Positions 26,363-34,500 of a stretch of 41,548 nt of DNA are shown piece by piece (the stretch's first letter is position 1; each line of letters opens with the position of its first letter). The stretch is from assembly GCA_035635555.1 (NCBI GenBank), contig DASQAT010000009.1, forward strand, positions 1 to 41,548, written 5' to 3'. Made by a program: the position numbers and the translations under genes. This stretch comes from Candidatus Dormiibacterota bacterium. GTDB taxonomy: Bacteria > Acidobacteriota > Polarisedimenticolia > Gp22-AA2. A model generated the notes under the pieces. It did not search any database. It was given only the letters and a program-made list of their open reading frames with translations, and was not told the origin of the DNA.

Positions 26363-27241
26363 TTACTTGACCTCCTGCGGTGTCCGGTTCTGCACGAACT
26401 GCCACCCGAACCGCCCCTTGATGCACAGGTGCCCGTTCGTGACGTCGTGGTCCAGCGGTGAGGTGACCTTGACGATCCTGTTCTCCTGCACGCGCAGCTG
26501 GAGCGTGCAGCCGACGCCGCAGTAGGGGCAGATGGTGTCGGTCTGGGTCTGCTTCGACTCGTCCCAGGTGCCGGCGCGGCGCATGTCGTATTCGCTCTTG
26601 AACATCAGAGCGCCGGTGGGGCAGACGCCGATGCAGTTGCCGCAATAGACGCAGGCGGAGTCGGTGAGCGGGCGGCCGGACTCGGTCGAGATGCGGGCGT
26701 CGAATCCGCGGCCGGCGACGGCGATGGCGAACGTGTTCTGGGCGTCCTTGCCGCAGGCCTCGACGCACTTGTAGCAGAGGATGCACTTCGAGTAGTCGCG
26801 GATGTACAGGTCGTTGTCGATCTTCGGCGGCTGCGCTACGGTGGCGGCCTTGGGGCCGAAGCGCTCGGGACGGGCGGCGTAGCGCTTCATGTGCCCCTTG
26901 ACCTCGTCCGAGACGAGCGACAGGTCGACGGAGGACGCCAGGAGCTCAAGCACGAGCTTGCGGCTCAGGCGGACGCGCTCGCTGTCGGTGCGCACCACCA
27001 TCTTCGGCTCGACCGGGCGCGAGCAGGCGGGGACCAGGACGCGCGAGCCCTCCACTTCGACGACGCAGACGCGGCAGACGTTGACCGGGGTCAGGGTCTC
27101 GAGGTAGCAGAGGGTCGGCGTGTCGATCTTCAGGCCGCGGCAGGCCTGCAGGATCGTCGTCCCTTCCGACACGCGCACGGCGGCACCGTCGATCGTCAGC
27201 TCCACGTCGCGCCGGGGGGCACCGCCCGGGCGGTCGCTCAT
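26363..27241 (-). CDS. Formate dehydrogenase Fe-S subunit carrying the detached bis-MGD [4Fe-4S] domain
   Basis: A 292-residue protein with three parts. Residues 10-90 are a plant-type [2Fe-2S] domain (C45, C56, C59, C73). Residues 150-210 hold two ferredoxin [4Fe-4S] sites (C153/156/159/163 and C197/200/203/207). Residues 236-282 are the domain that normally starts a molybdopterin oxidoreductase: CPYCGVGC (C238, C241, C245), C273 and the conserved K275 (HLCIKGRFGW). The protein then stops, with no molybdopterin body. The His/Cys [4Fe-4S] motif that usually follows the [2Fe-2S] domain in NuoG/FdhA is replaced by a Cys-free helix (residues 100-130). The start overlaps the NuoEF-like gene by 4 bases (ATGA). 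It should relay electrons from the catalytic to the NAD-reducing subunit. Confidence 0.93.
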   Translation of the reverse strand: MSDRPGGAPRRDVELTIDGAAVRVSEGTTILQACRGLKIDTPTLCYLETLTPVNVCRVCVVEVEGSRVLVPACSRPVEPKMVVRTDSERVRLSRKLVLELLASSVDLSLVSDEVKGHMKRYAARPERFGPKAATVAQPPKIDNDLYIRDYSKCILCYKCVEACGKDAQNTFAIAVAGRGFDARISTESGRPLTDSACVYCGNCIGVCPTGALMFKSEYDMRRAGTWDESKQTQTDTICPYCGVGCTLQLRVQENRIVKVTSPLDHDVTNGHLCIKGRFGWQFVQNRTPQEVK

Positions 27242-29118
27242 GCGCTCCCCTTTCCGTCGAACAGGTGCAGCTTGCGAAGCGCCGACTGCACGGCGCCGGC
27301 GGCAGTCTGGCCGAGGCCGCATATCGAGGCGTCGCGCATCGCCTGGGCGACCTCGTCGATGAGGAGGGCTTCCTGGGCGGCCGAGCCGAGCGGTCGCTTC
27401 GCGGCCAGTCGGTGCAGCGCCTCCTCCTGCCGGACCGTTCCGACGCGGCACGGGACGCATTGGCCGCACGACTCGTCGCGGAAGAAGGTTGCGATGCGCA
27501 GGACGGTGTCCTGAAGATCGACCGTGTCGTCGAACAGCATGACGACGCCCGAGCCGAGCGTGGCGCCGATCGCCCGCGTCCCCTCGAAGGTGAGCGGGAC
27601 TTCTATCTCGGCGGGAGTGACGAAGACGCCGGCCGCGCCGCCGAGCAGGATCGCCTGCAAGGGACGGCCGCCGCGCACGCCGCCGGCGAGGTCGATGAGC
27701 TGATGGAGCGTCGCCCCGAACGGGACTTCATAGAGGCCCGGGCGGGTCGCGCAGCCGGAGACGCAGAACAGTTTCGGACCGGTCGACTGGTCGGAGCCGA
27801 CGGCGGCGAACGCCGGGCCCCCCTCCAGGACGATGTCGAGCACGTTGACCAGTGTTTCAACATTGTTGATCGCGGTCGGCTTGCCGAAGAGACCGACCTG
27901 CACGGGGAACGGCGGCTTGTTGCGCGGCTCGCCGCGGTGGCCTTCGATCGAGTTGAACAGGGCCGTCTCCTCGCCGCAGATGTAGGCTCCGGCGCCGCGG
28001 CGGATCTCGACGTCGAAGCGGAGCCCCTCGCCGAGGATGTCGTCGCCGAGGAAGCCGCGCGTGCGGGCCTGCTCGATGGCCCCCTGGAGACGCTCGATCG
28101 CCAGCGGGTACTCGCCGCGCACGTAGATGAAACCGCGCTCGCAGGCGGTGGCGTGGGCGGCGACAGTCATCGACTCGAGAACGGCGAACGGGTCCTCCTC
28201 CATCAGGACGCGGTCCTTGAAGGTGCCCGGCTCGGATTCGTCCGCGTTGCAGACGAGATAGTGCGGGCGCACCGGCTGGCGCGCCACCGCTTCCCATTTG
28301 CGCCCGGTCGGGAAGGCGGCGCCGCCTCGGCCGACGAGCTTCGAGTCGAGGACTTCGCGCAGGATCCCCTCGGGGCCGATGGCGAGGGCGCGGCGCAGCG
28401 CGGCGTACCCGCCGTGGGCGCGGTAGTCGTCGAGACTCTCGGGGTCGGCGACGCCGACGCGCCTGAGGAGGCGGAGGCCGGGGGCGCGCGGCGCGAGGGT
28501 CTGCGGGGCGGAGGGGACGCCGGAATGTGCGGAGGCGGCGCGGGGCGTGTCGATCCCCGCCGTCACGTCCGCCGCCGTCGCCGGCGCGAGGCTCCAATCC
28601 CCTCGCCCCTCCCCCGCCGACTGGAACATCACGGCCGGGGCGCGTTCGCACTGGCCGAGGCACGGGCTCCTCAGCCATGTGGCCGACGCCCCCTTCTTCG
28701 CTTCGCCCGGCGGGCCGAGACGCTTCTCCATCTCGCGGCAGAGGTCGAGCGCGCCGCTCACACGGCAGGCGATGTCGTCGCAGACGTGCACCACCGTCTT
28801 CGGCCGCGGCTCGAGGGAGAACATCGCGTAGAACGCGGCGACGCCGTACGCCTCGGCGGGAGGAACCGACAACCGCTGGCAGACGTAATTGAGGGAGCCT
28901 TCGCTGATCCAGCCGACGCGCCCCTGGATGGCGTGCAGCGCCGGCAGCAGGAGGTCGCGCCGCCGCGCGGCATCCATGCCGCCGCGGGCGACCTGGGCCT
29001 CGCGGCCGGAGCGACGCGTCCCACCGTCCCAGCCGGACTCAGGAGGGCCGAGGGCCGCGTCTACGGCGGCCCGCTCTTCCGCCGTGGGGGTCGCTCCGGG
29101 GATGAGGTGCAGGTCCAC
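27238..29118 (-). CDS. NAD-reducing formate dehydrogenase subunit (NuoE-NuoF fusion)
   Basis: A 626-residue fusion of NuoE-like and NuoF-like modules. The N-terminal thioredoxin-like [2Fe-2S] domain has C113, C118, C153 and C157 (CDDIAC, CLGQC). The NuoF part follows with GRGGAAFPTGRKW (FMN/NADH site), YICGEETALFNSIEG and a C-terminal [4Fe-4S] motif ESCGQCVPCRVG plus a downstream Cys (SICGLG). This module passes electrons between Fe-S clusters and NAD+ through FMN. It starts at a GTG directly after the TGA of the catalytic gene and overlaps the next gene by 4 bases, so the three genes form one translationally coupled operon. Confidence 0.95.
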   Translation of the reverse strand: MDLHLIPGATPTAEERAAVDAALGPPESGWDGGTRRSGREAQVARGGMDAARRRDLLLPALHAIQGRVGWISEGSLNYVCQRLSVPPAEAYGVAAFYAMFSLEPRPKTVVHVCDDIACRVSGALDLCREMEKRLGPPGEAKKGASATWLRSPCLGQCERAPAVMFQSAGEGRGDWSLAPATAADVTAGIDTPRAASAHSGVPSAPQTLAPRAPGLRLLRRVGVADPESLDDYRAHGGYAALRRALAIGPEGILREVLDSKLVGRGGAAFPTGRKWEAVARQPVRPHYLVCNADESEPGTFKDRVLMEEDPFAVLESMTVAAHATACERGFIYVRGEYPLAIERLQGAIEQARTRGFLGDDILGEGLRFDVEIRRGAGAYICGEETALFNSIEGHRGEPRNKPPFPVQVGLFGKPTAINNVETLVNVLDIVLEGGPAFAAVGSDQSTGPKLFCVSGCATRPGLYEVPFGATLHQLIDLAGGVRGGRPLQAILLGGAAGVFVTPAEIEVPLTFEGTRAIGATLGSGVVMLFDDTVDLQDTVLRIATFFRDESCGQCVPCRVGTVRQEEALHRLAAKRPLGSAAQEALLIDEVAQAMRDASICGLGQTAAGAVQSALRKLHLFDGKGSA

Positions 29119-31077
29119 TCAGGAGCTCCGGGCGCCGGCCCGCGCCCCGGCCGCGGCCGCGGCGCGCCCGCGCGGCGCGCCCTTGGAGAGCAGCCGCTCG
29201 ATGCGGATGGCCGTCGCCTTGAATTCCGCCGTGCCGGACTTGGGGTCGGTCGCGTCGATGGTCAGCAGGTTCGTCGCAACGTCATCCTGGAAGTGCAGCG
29301 TCATGAAGGCGAGGCCCGGGCGCAGGCCGGTGTCGCCACGCACCGGCGCCTCGACCGAGCCGCGCCGCGACACGACGCGCACGCGCTCTCCTTCCTCCAG
29401 GCCGTAGCGCTCGAGGTCCTCCGGCGCGAGGTCGAGCGATTCACCGCGGCGCAGCGGGGACGCGTACCCGGCGGTCTGCACGCCGGTGTTGAACGAGTCG
29501 AGCCGGCGGCCGGTCGTCAGGCGGATCGGGTACTCCTCGGTCAGCCGGTCCACCGGCGGATCGTGCTCCACGACGCTGAACGGCGCGAGCCTCCCCTCGA
29601 CCGGGTCCTTCCAGAGTCGATCGTGGAGAAACGGGCTCCCGGGGTGCGACTCGTCCGGGCAGGGCCAGTGCAGGCCTCCTGCCGATTCGAGACGCGCGTA
29701 GGACATTCCCTTGTGCCACGACGACAGAGAGCGCAATTCGTCCCAGATTTCTTCGGCGGTCGGCTGACCCCAGTCGCGCCCGAGAGCCCGCGCCAAGTCG
29801 CACACGATTCGCAGATCGTCGCGCGCCTGCCCCGGCGGTTCGAGCGCCTTGCGCACGCGCTGGACGCGACGTTCGCTGCTCGTCACGGTTCCTTCGGCCT
29901 CGCACCACGAGGCCGACGCCGGCAGCACCACGTGGGCCATCTGGGCCGTGCGCGTCATGAAGATGTCCTGCACGACCAGGTGGTCGAGCCCTTCCATCAG
30001 CCGCATCGCCCGCGTCATGTCGGCCTCCGACTGCGCGGGGTTCTCGCCGAGGACGTACACCGTCCGCAGCGTGCCGTGCTCCATGGCTTCGAACATCTGC
30101 GACAGGTGCATGCCGATCTTCGGCGGGATCGTGGCGCCATAGACCTTCTCGAACTTCGCGCGCAGCACCGCATCCTCGACGTCCTGCCCGCCCGGGAGCT
30201 TGTTCGGGATCGCCCCCATGTCGCCGCCCCCCTGCACGTTGTTCTGCCCGCGCAGCGGGTTCAGACCGGAGCCGTAGCGCCCCACGTGGCCGGTCAGAAG
30301 CGCCAGGTTGATCAGCGCGAGAACATTGTCCACCGCGTTGTGGTGCTCGGTGATCCCGAGCGTCCAGCAGAGCTGCGCCCGATCGGCGCGCGCGTAGGCG
30401 TGCGCCAGGTCGCGGATCGCCGCCGCCGGGACGCCGGTCTCCTTCTCCGCGTAATCCAGCGTGTACGTCCCGACTCCCGCGCGGTACGCCTCGAACCCCT
30501 GGGTGGCGCGCTCGACGAACGCCCGGTTCACGAGGTCCGCCGAGATGATCTCGCGTCCCATCGCGTTCGCCAGGGCGACGTCCGAGCCGACGTCGAGACC
30601 GAGCCACACGTCGGCCCATTGCGCCGAGCCGGTCCGGCGCGGATCGATGGCGTACAGCCGCGCGCCGTTCCGCACTCCCTTCAGGACGTGATGGAAGAAG
30701 ATCGGGTGCGTCTCGCGCGCGTTCGAGCCCCACAGGAGGATCAGATCGGTCTCCTCGATCTCCCTGTAGGACGAGGTCCCGCCCCCGGCGCCGAAGACCG
30801 TCGTCAGACCGACGACGGAGGGCGCGTGTCAGGTCCGGTTGCAGGAATCGATGTTGTTCGATCCGATGACCGACCGCGTGAACTTCTGCGCCAGATAGTT
30901 GACCTCGTTGGTCGCCTTCGAGCAGGAGAACATGCCGAAGGACTGAGGCCCGTGGCTATCGGTCGCCGCGCGGAATCCCCGGGCGGCGGCTTCGAGCGCC
31001 TCCTCCCAGGTCGCGGGCGCCAGGATCCCGTTCTTGCGCAGAAGCGGCTCGGTCAGCCGGGTGTAGCCGCCCTTCAT
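29119..31077 (-). CDS. fdhA: Formate dehydrogenase catalytic (bis-MGD) subunit, selenoprotein (in-frame TGA = Sec83)
   Basis: A 652-residue molybdopterin oxidoreductase read through one in-frame TGA (30829-30831). The flanks are DSCNRT before it and HAPSVVGL after it, which align with the active-site UHGPSVAGL of E. coli FdhF, where Sec binds Mo and the next His assists formate oxidation. Downstream, LNPLRGQNNVQGGGDMGA, VQDIFMTRTA and the C-terminal MGD-binding region (about 540-645) are clear. The usual N-terminal [4Fe-4S] domain is missing and is found on the 26363-27241 gene. ATG 31077 has GGAG at good spacing; ATG 31089 is an alternative. A GGTCT-loop SECIS follows the TGA. Confidence 0.94.
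30798..30818 (-). promoter_or_regulatory. bSECIS element of the formate dehydrogenase gene
   Basis: On the minus strand CCGTCGTC-GGTCT-GACGACGG forms a perfect 8-bp stem with the pentaloop GGTCT, the same apical loop as the E. coli fdhF SECIS that SelB recognises. The loop begins 19 bases after the last base of the TGA codon. It lies within the coding sequence and also encodes conserved residues. Confidence 0.92.
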
Positions 31078-31195
31078 CGTCACTCCCATCGCGATTCGTG
31101 AAACGCGAACGTCGCTGAAGGTCCGAGCTTACCGCCGTTCATCGCATGTGTCCAGGAGTGGCCGGGCCGCCGTGAGGCGCGGTACATTGAGCGGC

Positions 31196-31957
31196 ATGGA
31201 ATCGCCGCTCGAGACCGGACGGAGCGCGCCGGCGAGGACCCTGGCCGCGGAGCTGGCCACCGCTCCCCTGCCGTACCTCGAGGGTGCGCTCGAGAACCCG
31301 GCGCTCGTCCCGGAGCTCCTGCTGGTCGCGCTGAAGAATCGCGCCGTCACGGCTCCGTTCATCCAGCGCGTCGCGCGCAATCCATCCTTGCTGAAGGTCT
31401 ACGAGGTCAAATCGGCCCTCGTGCTGCACCCGAAGACACCGCGCGCCATCGCCATGAACCTGCTGCAGTACCTGTGGTGGCGGGACCTGGTCAGGGTCGC
31501 GGATCACGCGCCCCTGCCGCCGCCGCTGCGCCGCGTGGCGGAGCGGCTTCTGACCATCAGGCTGCAGGAGATGGCGCTGGGAGAGAAGATCGCCCTGGCC
31601 CGCATCGCCAGCCGCGGCGTGATCGCCTTCCTGCGCAGGCAGGATCATCCGATGGTGATACGGGCCCTGCTGCACAATCCTCGTCTTCTGGAGGAGGACG
31701 CCCTGACGATCGCCAGTGCCACGGTCACGCCGGGCCCCGTCCTGCAGGCGCTGGCGGATGACGGAAGGTTTTCGGCGCGGCCGGCCGTCCGGAAGGCGCT
31801 CGTTCAGAACCCCGAGACCCCTCCGTCCATCGCGCTGAGAATCCTCCAGAGTCTGAGCACCCGCGTCCTCAAGGAGTTGACCCATGCTCCCCACGTGCCG
31901 CAGCTGGTCAAAGTGGCCGCCGTGCGGCTCATCGAGGCGAGAGAGGGCCCGGAATAG
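31196..31957 (+). CDS. Helical repeat protein with NPxTP motifs, unknown function
   Basis: A 253-residue all-helical protein without signal peptide. Two repeats of about 45 residues are plain: residues 76-122 (LHPKTPRAIAMNLLQYL, RDLVRVADHAPLP) and 203-249 (VQNPETPPSIALRILQSL, RVLKELTHAPHVP). Further degenerate copies start at NPSLL and NPRLL. This resembles HEAT/leucine-rich-variant solenoids. The same repeat occurs in the C-terminus of the protein at 33379-34500, so they are paralogues. Function unknown; a scaffold role is likely from the fold. It is divergent from the formate dehydrogenase operon. Confidence 0.78.
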   Translation: MESPLETGRSAPARTLAAELATAPLPYLEGALENPALVPELLLVALKNRAVTAPFIQRVARNPSLLKVYEVKSALVLHPKTPRAIAMNLLQYLWWRDLVRVADHAPLPPPLRRVAERLLTIRLQEMALGEKIALARIASRGVIAFLRRQDHPMVIRALLHNPRLLEEDALTIASATVTPGPVLQALADDGRFSARPAVRKALVQNPETPPSIALRILQSLSTRVLKELTHAPHVPQLVKVAAVRLIEAREGPE

Positions 31958-32016
31958 ATCGGGCGGGCGCTCCCCCCTCGATTTGATTAACTGATTGACG
32001 CATATTGACTTAGGGT

Positions 32017-32029
32017 GGTTTGACAAACC
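32017..32029 (+). promoter_or_regulatory. Palindrome GGTTTG-A-CAAACC over the -35 box
   Basis: A perfect 13-base inverted repeat covers the -35 hexamer (32020-32025) of the promoter for the RodZ-like gene. Position and symmetry suit a repressor site, but the binding protein is unknown. Confidence 0.5.
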
Positions 32030-32048
32030 GTAACCCCATCCTTATTAT
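32020..32048 (+). promoter_or_regulatory. Strong sigma70 promoter before the RodZ-like operon
   Basis: A consensus TTGACA (32020-32025) and TATTAT (32043-32048) are separated by 17 bases, in an AT-rich island (about 31980-32060) within GC-rich sequence. Predicted start is near 32055, about 55 bases before the first gene. It probably drives the six tightly packed genes up to 38322. Confidence 0.72.
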
Positions 32049-32108
32049 TAGGCCACGGTCGAAAGTCATTCTGGCCCAACGAGTTGTAGTGCTGCGGGCG
32101 CGGTGTCG

Positions 32109-33392
32109 ATGGCGAGCTTCGGCGAGTCCCTCAAACGTGAGCGCGAGCTGCGCGAAATTTCCCTGCGACAGATCTCCGAGGCCACAAAGATCAATCTCCG
32201 CTACCTCGAGGCTCTGGAGGAGAACCGTTTCGACGCCCTTCCCGGAGGGCTGTTCAACAAGGGATTCATCCGCGCCTACGCCACGTACATCGGCATCGAC
32301 GGCGAGGCGATGGTCAACTCGTACCTGCAGGAAATCAACGTCCACCGTCCCGGCGGCGAGGCGTCCTCCCGCGGTCCTTCGAACCTGCACCGGCCGCAGG
32401 AGGTGCCGCAGCGTCGCGCGCCGGCGGGGGACAGGACGGAACGCCCCTCGGGCTCCGCGATGTCGACGGCTCAGCGCCGGGCGCAGGAGACCCGCGCTTC
32501 GGCGATTCCAGAGCCGAGCCGCCCCGCGCACGCGCCGTCCCAGGGGGAGACGAGGGCCACGATCGCGGCCCTGGAGCGCGTGCTGGATCAGACGCCCCGT
32601 CCCGCGGTCAGCGGCATCGACGTCGCCGACACGCAGGCGACGGCCTCGTCCCGCGTGCTCGTGTGGGTGCTGTCCCTGGTCGCCGCGGCAGGCGTGCTGT
32701 TCCTGATCGTCAGCCTGGTGCGTGGAACGATGCCCGGGGCGCGGCGCGTGCCGGAGCAACCGGGGACGAGCGAAGAGAAGGTCCCCGGAACGCCCGCCGG
32801 CGAGGCGGTCCAACCGCCCGCGGAGACCGACAGCGCGCGCGGCGAGCCGGACGGATCGACCGTGGTTCCCGAAATAGCCGCGCAATCGCCTCTCATCCTG
32901 GGCACGGCCGGCACGCCGCCGGCGAAGAGTGCCGCGCCGGGCAAACCGGCCGCGACACCGTCCCGGACGCCGCCGCCGAAGCAGGCTTCGCTTCCTCCTC
33001 CCGAGCCTTCGCCCGGCGACGCACGCCCCTCGAACGACAGGCCCTCGGACGACCGGCCCACGGAGCAGGCGCGCCAGGACGACGCTCGTTCCGCACGCGG
33101 ACCGATGAAGACCGTGATCGAAGCCCGCAGCAAGACATACGTGGTCCTCGCATGCGACGGGCGCGAGGTGGTCAACCGGTTCCTGGAAGCCGGCGAGACG
33201 GAGCGGACCAAGTGCGACACGGTGATCCGTGTCAGCGCCTCGGACGCCGGCGCCGTGGTCCTGTCGGTGAACGGCGAAACCTGTCTGCCGCTCGGCGATC
33301 CGGGGACGCGCGCCTACGGTTACACCATCCGCGTCGACGATTACGCCCGCATCTGCCCGGCGCCGGGCGGAGGATCCGATGGCCGCCCCTGA
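32109..33392 (+). CDS. RodZ-like helix-turn-helix membrane protein
   Basis: A protein of about 427 residues. The N-terminal HTH of the RodZ type (LKRERELREISLRQISEATKI, RYLEALEENRFDALP, KGFIRAYATYIGID) spans about 1-75. A low-complexity linker, one membrane helix (about 183-204, VLVWVLSLVAAAGVLFLIV), a long Pro/Ser-rich periplasmic linker and a C-terminal DUF4115-like beta domain (about 330-425) follow. RodZ links MreB to the membrane and helps cell shape. An ATG at 32109 and a GTG at 32103 are both usable. It overlaps the next gene by 14 bases and is the first gene of the operon driven by the promoter at 32020. Confidence 0.85.
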   Translation: MASFGESLKRERELREISLRQISEATKINLRYLEALEENRFDALPGGLFNKGFIRAYATYIGIDGEAMVNSYLQEINVHRPGGEASSRGPSNLHRPQEVPQRRAPAGDRTERPSGSAMSTAQRRAQETRASAIPEPSRPAHAPSQGETRATIAALERVLDQTPRPAVSGIDVADTQATASSRVLVWVLSLVAAAGVLFLIVSLVRGTMPGARRVPEQPGTSEEKVPGTPAGEAVQPPAETDSARGEPDGSTVVPEIAAQSPLILGTAGTPPAKSAAPGKPAATPSRTPPPKQASLPPPEPSPGDARPSNDRPSDDRPTEQARQDDARSARGPMKTVIEARSKTYVVLACDGREVVNRFLEAGETERTKCDTVIRVSASDAGAVVLSVNGETCLPLGDPGTRAYGYTIRVDDYARICPAPGGGSDGRP

Positions 33393-34500
33393 GCCGCAGG
33401 CCGCCCCGAAGCCCCCCCGTCATCCGCTGGTCGAGAAGATACTCGCCGGCTCCGCCGCCGAATCGATCCGTCTGACGGCGGCGCGCGGCGCGTTGCCCCT
33501 CCCTCTGCAGGATCTCGTGTACACGCAGATCTGCCTGCTGCAGGACGAGCAGCCGGCGGTCGTGGAGGCGGCGTCGGAGAGCCTCGGGAAGATGACCGGC
33601 GAGACGCTCGCCCCGCTCCTGCGCGACCCCGGCTGCGATCCGATCGTCCTCGATTACTTCGCTCGCTCCGGCCGGCTCGCGGGGGACGCGCTGGAGGCGG
33701 CGATCGCCCACCCGGCCGTCCTGGACGCCACCCTCGAGGCCGTCGCGGCGAGCGCTCCCGGGGAGACCCTGAATCTCATCGTCACCAACGAGGTCCGGCT
33801 CATCAGGAACCCGCGACTGCTCGAGGTGCTGCGCTCGAACGCTCAGCTGTCGCCGGACAACCGTCGCCGGCTGGCGGAGCTGGAGCGCGACTTCATCGGC
33901 AAGGAGGAGATCAAGATCCGTCCGGCCGCCCCGCAGGCGCCGGCCGGCGAAGCGCCCCTCGAAGCCGCCCCGCCCGAAGGAGAGGCGCCCCCGCCCGAGG
34001 GCGAGGCCGCGCCTCCGCTCATGACCGAGGAGGAGGAGAAGAACTTCGAGGAGGAACTGAGACGGACCCCGGCGTTCCAGAAGATCATGAAATTGAACGT
34101 GGCGGAGCGTCTGCAGCTCGCCATGAAAGGGGAAGCCGAGGAGCGGGCCATCCTGATCCGCGACACCGCCAGGATTGTCGCGGGGGCTGTCCTGAAGAGC
34201 CCGAAGTTGTCGAACAACGAGATCACCGTCTTCGCCTCCATGCGCAGCGTGACCGAGGATATCCTGCGCACCATCGCCTCGAAGAAGGAGTGGACCAAGA
34301 GCTACACCACGGTGCACGCCCTGGTGCGCAACCCCAAGACCCCTCCCGGCCTCACCGTGCAGTTTCTTCCGAGGCTGGGCACGCGGGACCTGAGGATCGT
34401 CGCGGGCGACAAGAACATTCCCGAGCTGGTCCGCCGCAACGCGCGCAACCTGTTCCTGGCCAGGACCCAGCCCTCGAAGAGGATGAAGAAGGCCCACTGA
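33379..34500 (+). CDS. Helical repeat protein paralogous to the 31196 gene product
   Basis: A 373-residue protein with an N-terminal helical repeat region (about 1-180), an acidic Pro/Glu-rich linker (about 185-220) and a C-terminal helical region. The latter contains VRNPKTPPGLTVQFLPRL and RDLRIVAGDKNIPELVRRNA, the same NPxTP repeat as the 253-residue protein at 31196-31957. There is no signal peptide. Function unknown; its place between the RodZ-like and TPR genes suggests a structural or regulatory scaffold. Its stop overlaps the next ATG by one base (TGATG). Confidence 0.8.
   Translation: MAAPEPQAAPKPPRHPLVEKILAGSAAESIRLTAARGALPLPLQDLVYTQICLLQDEQPAVVEAASESLGKMTGETLAPLLRDPGCDPIVLDYFARSGRLAGDALEAAIAHPAVLDATLEAVAASAPGETLNLIVTNEVRLIRNPRLLEVLRSNAQLSPDNRRRLAELERDFIGKEEIKIRPAAPQAPAGEAPLEAAPPEGEAPPPEGEAAPPLMTEEEEKNFEEELRRTPAFQKIMKLNVAERLQLAMKGEAEERAILIRDTARIVAGAVLKSPKLSNNEITVFASMRSVTEDILRTIASKKEWTKSYTTVHALVRNPKTPPGLTVQFLPRLGTRDLRIVAGDKNIPELVRRNARNLFLARTQPSKRMKKAH

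Noticed and set aside
27265-31101. A very long open frame (1278 codons) on the plus strand across the formate dehydrogenase operon
   Set aside because: It is antisense to three well-recognised genes, its translation is Arg/Ala/Gly-rich low-complexity sequence, and long antisense frames are expected in GC-rich DNA.
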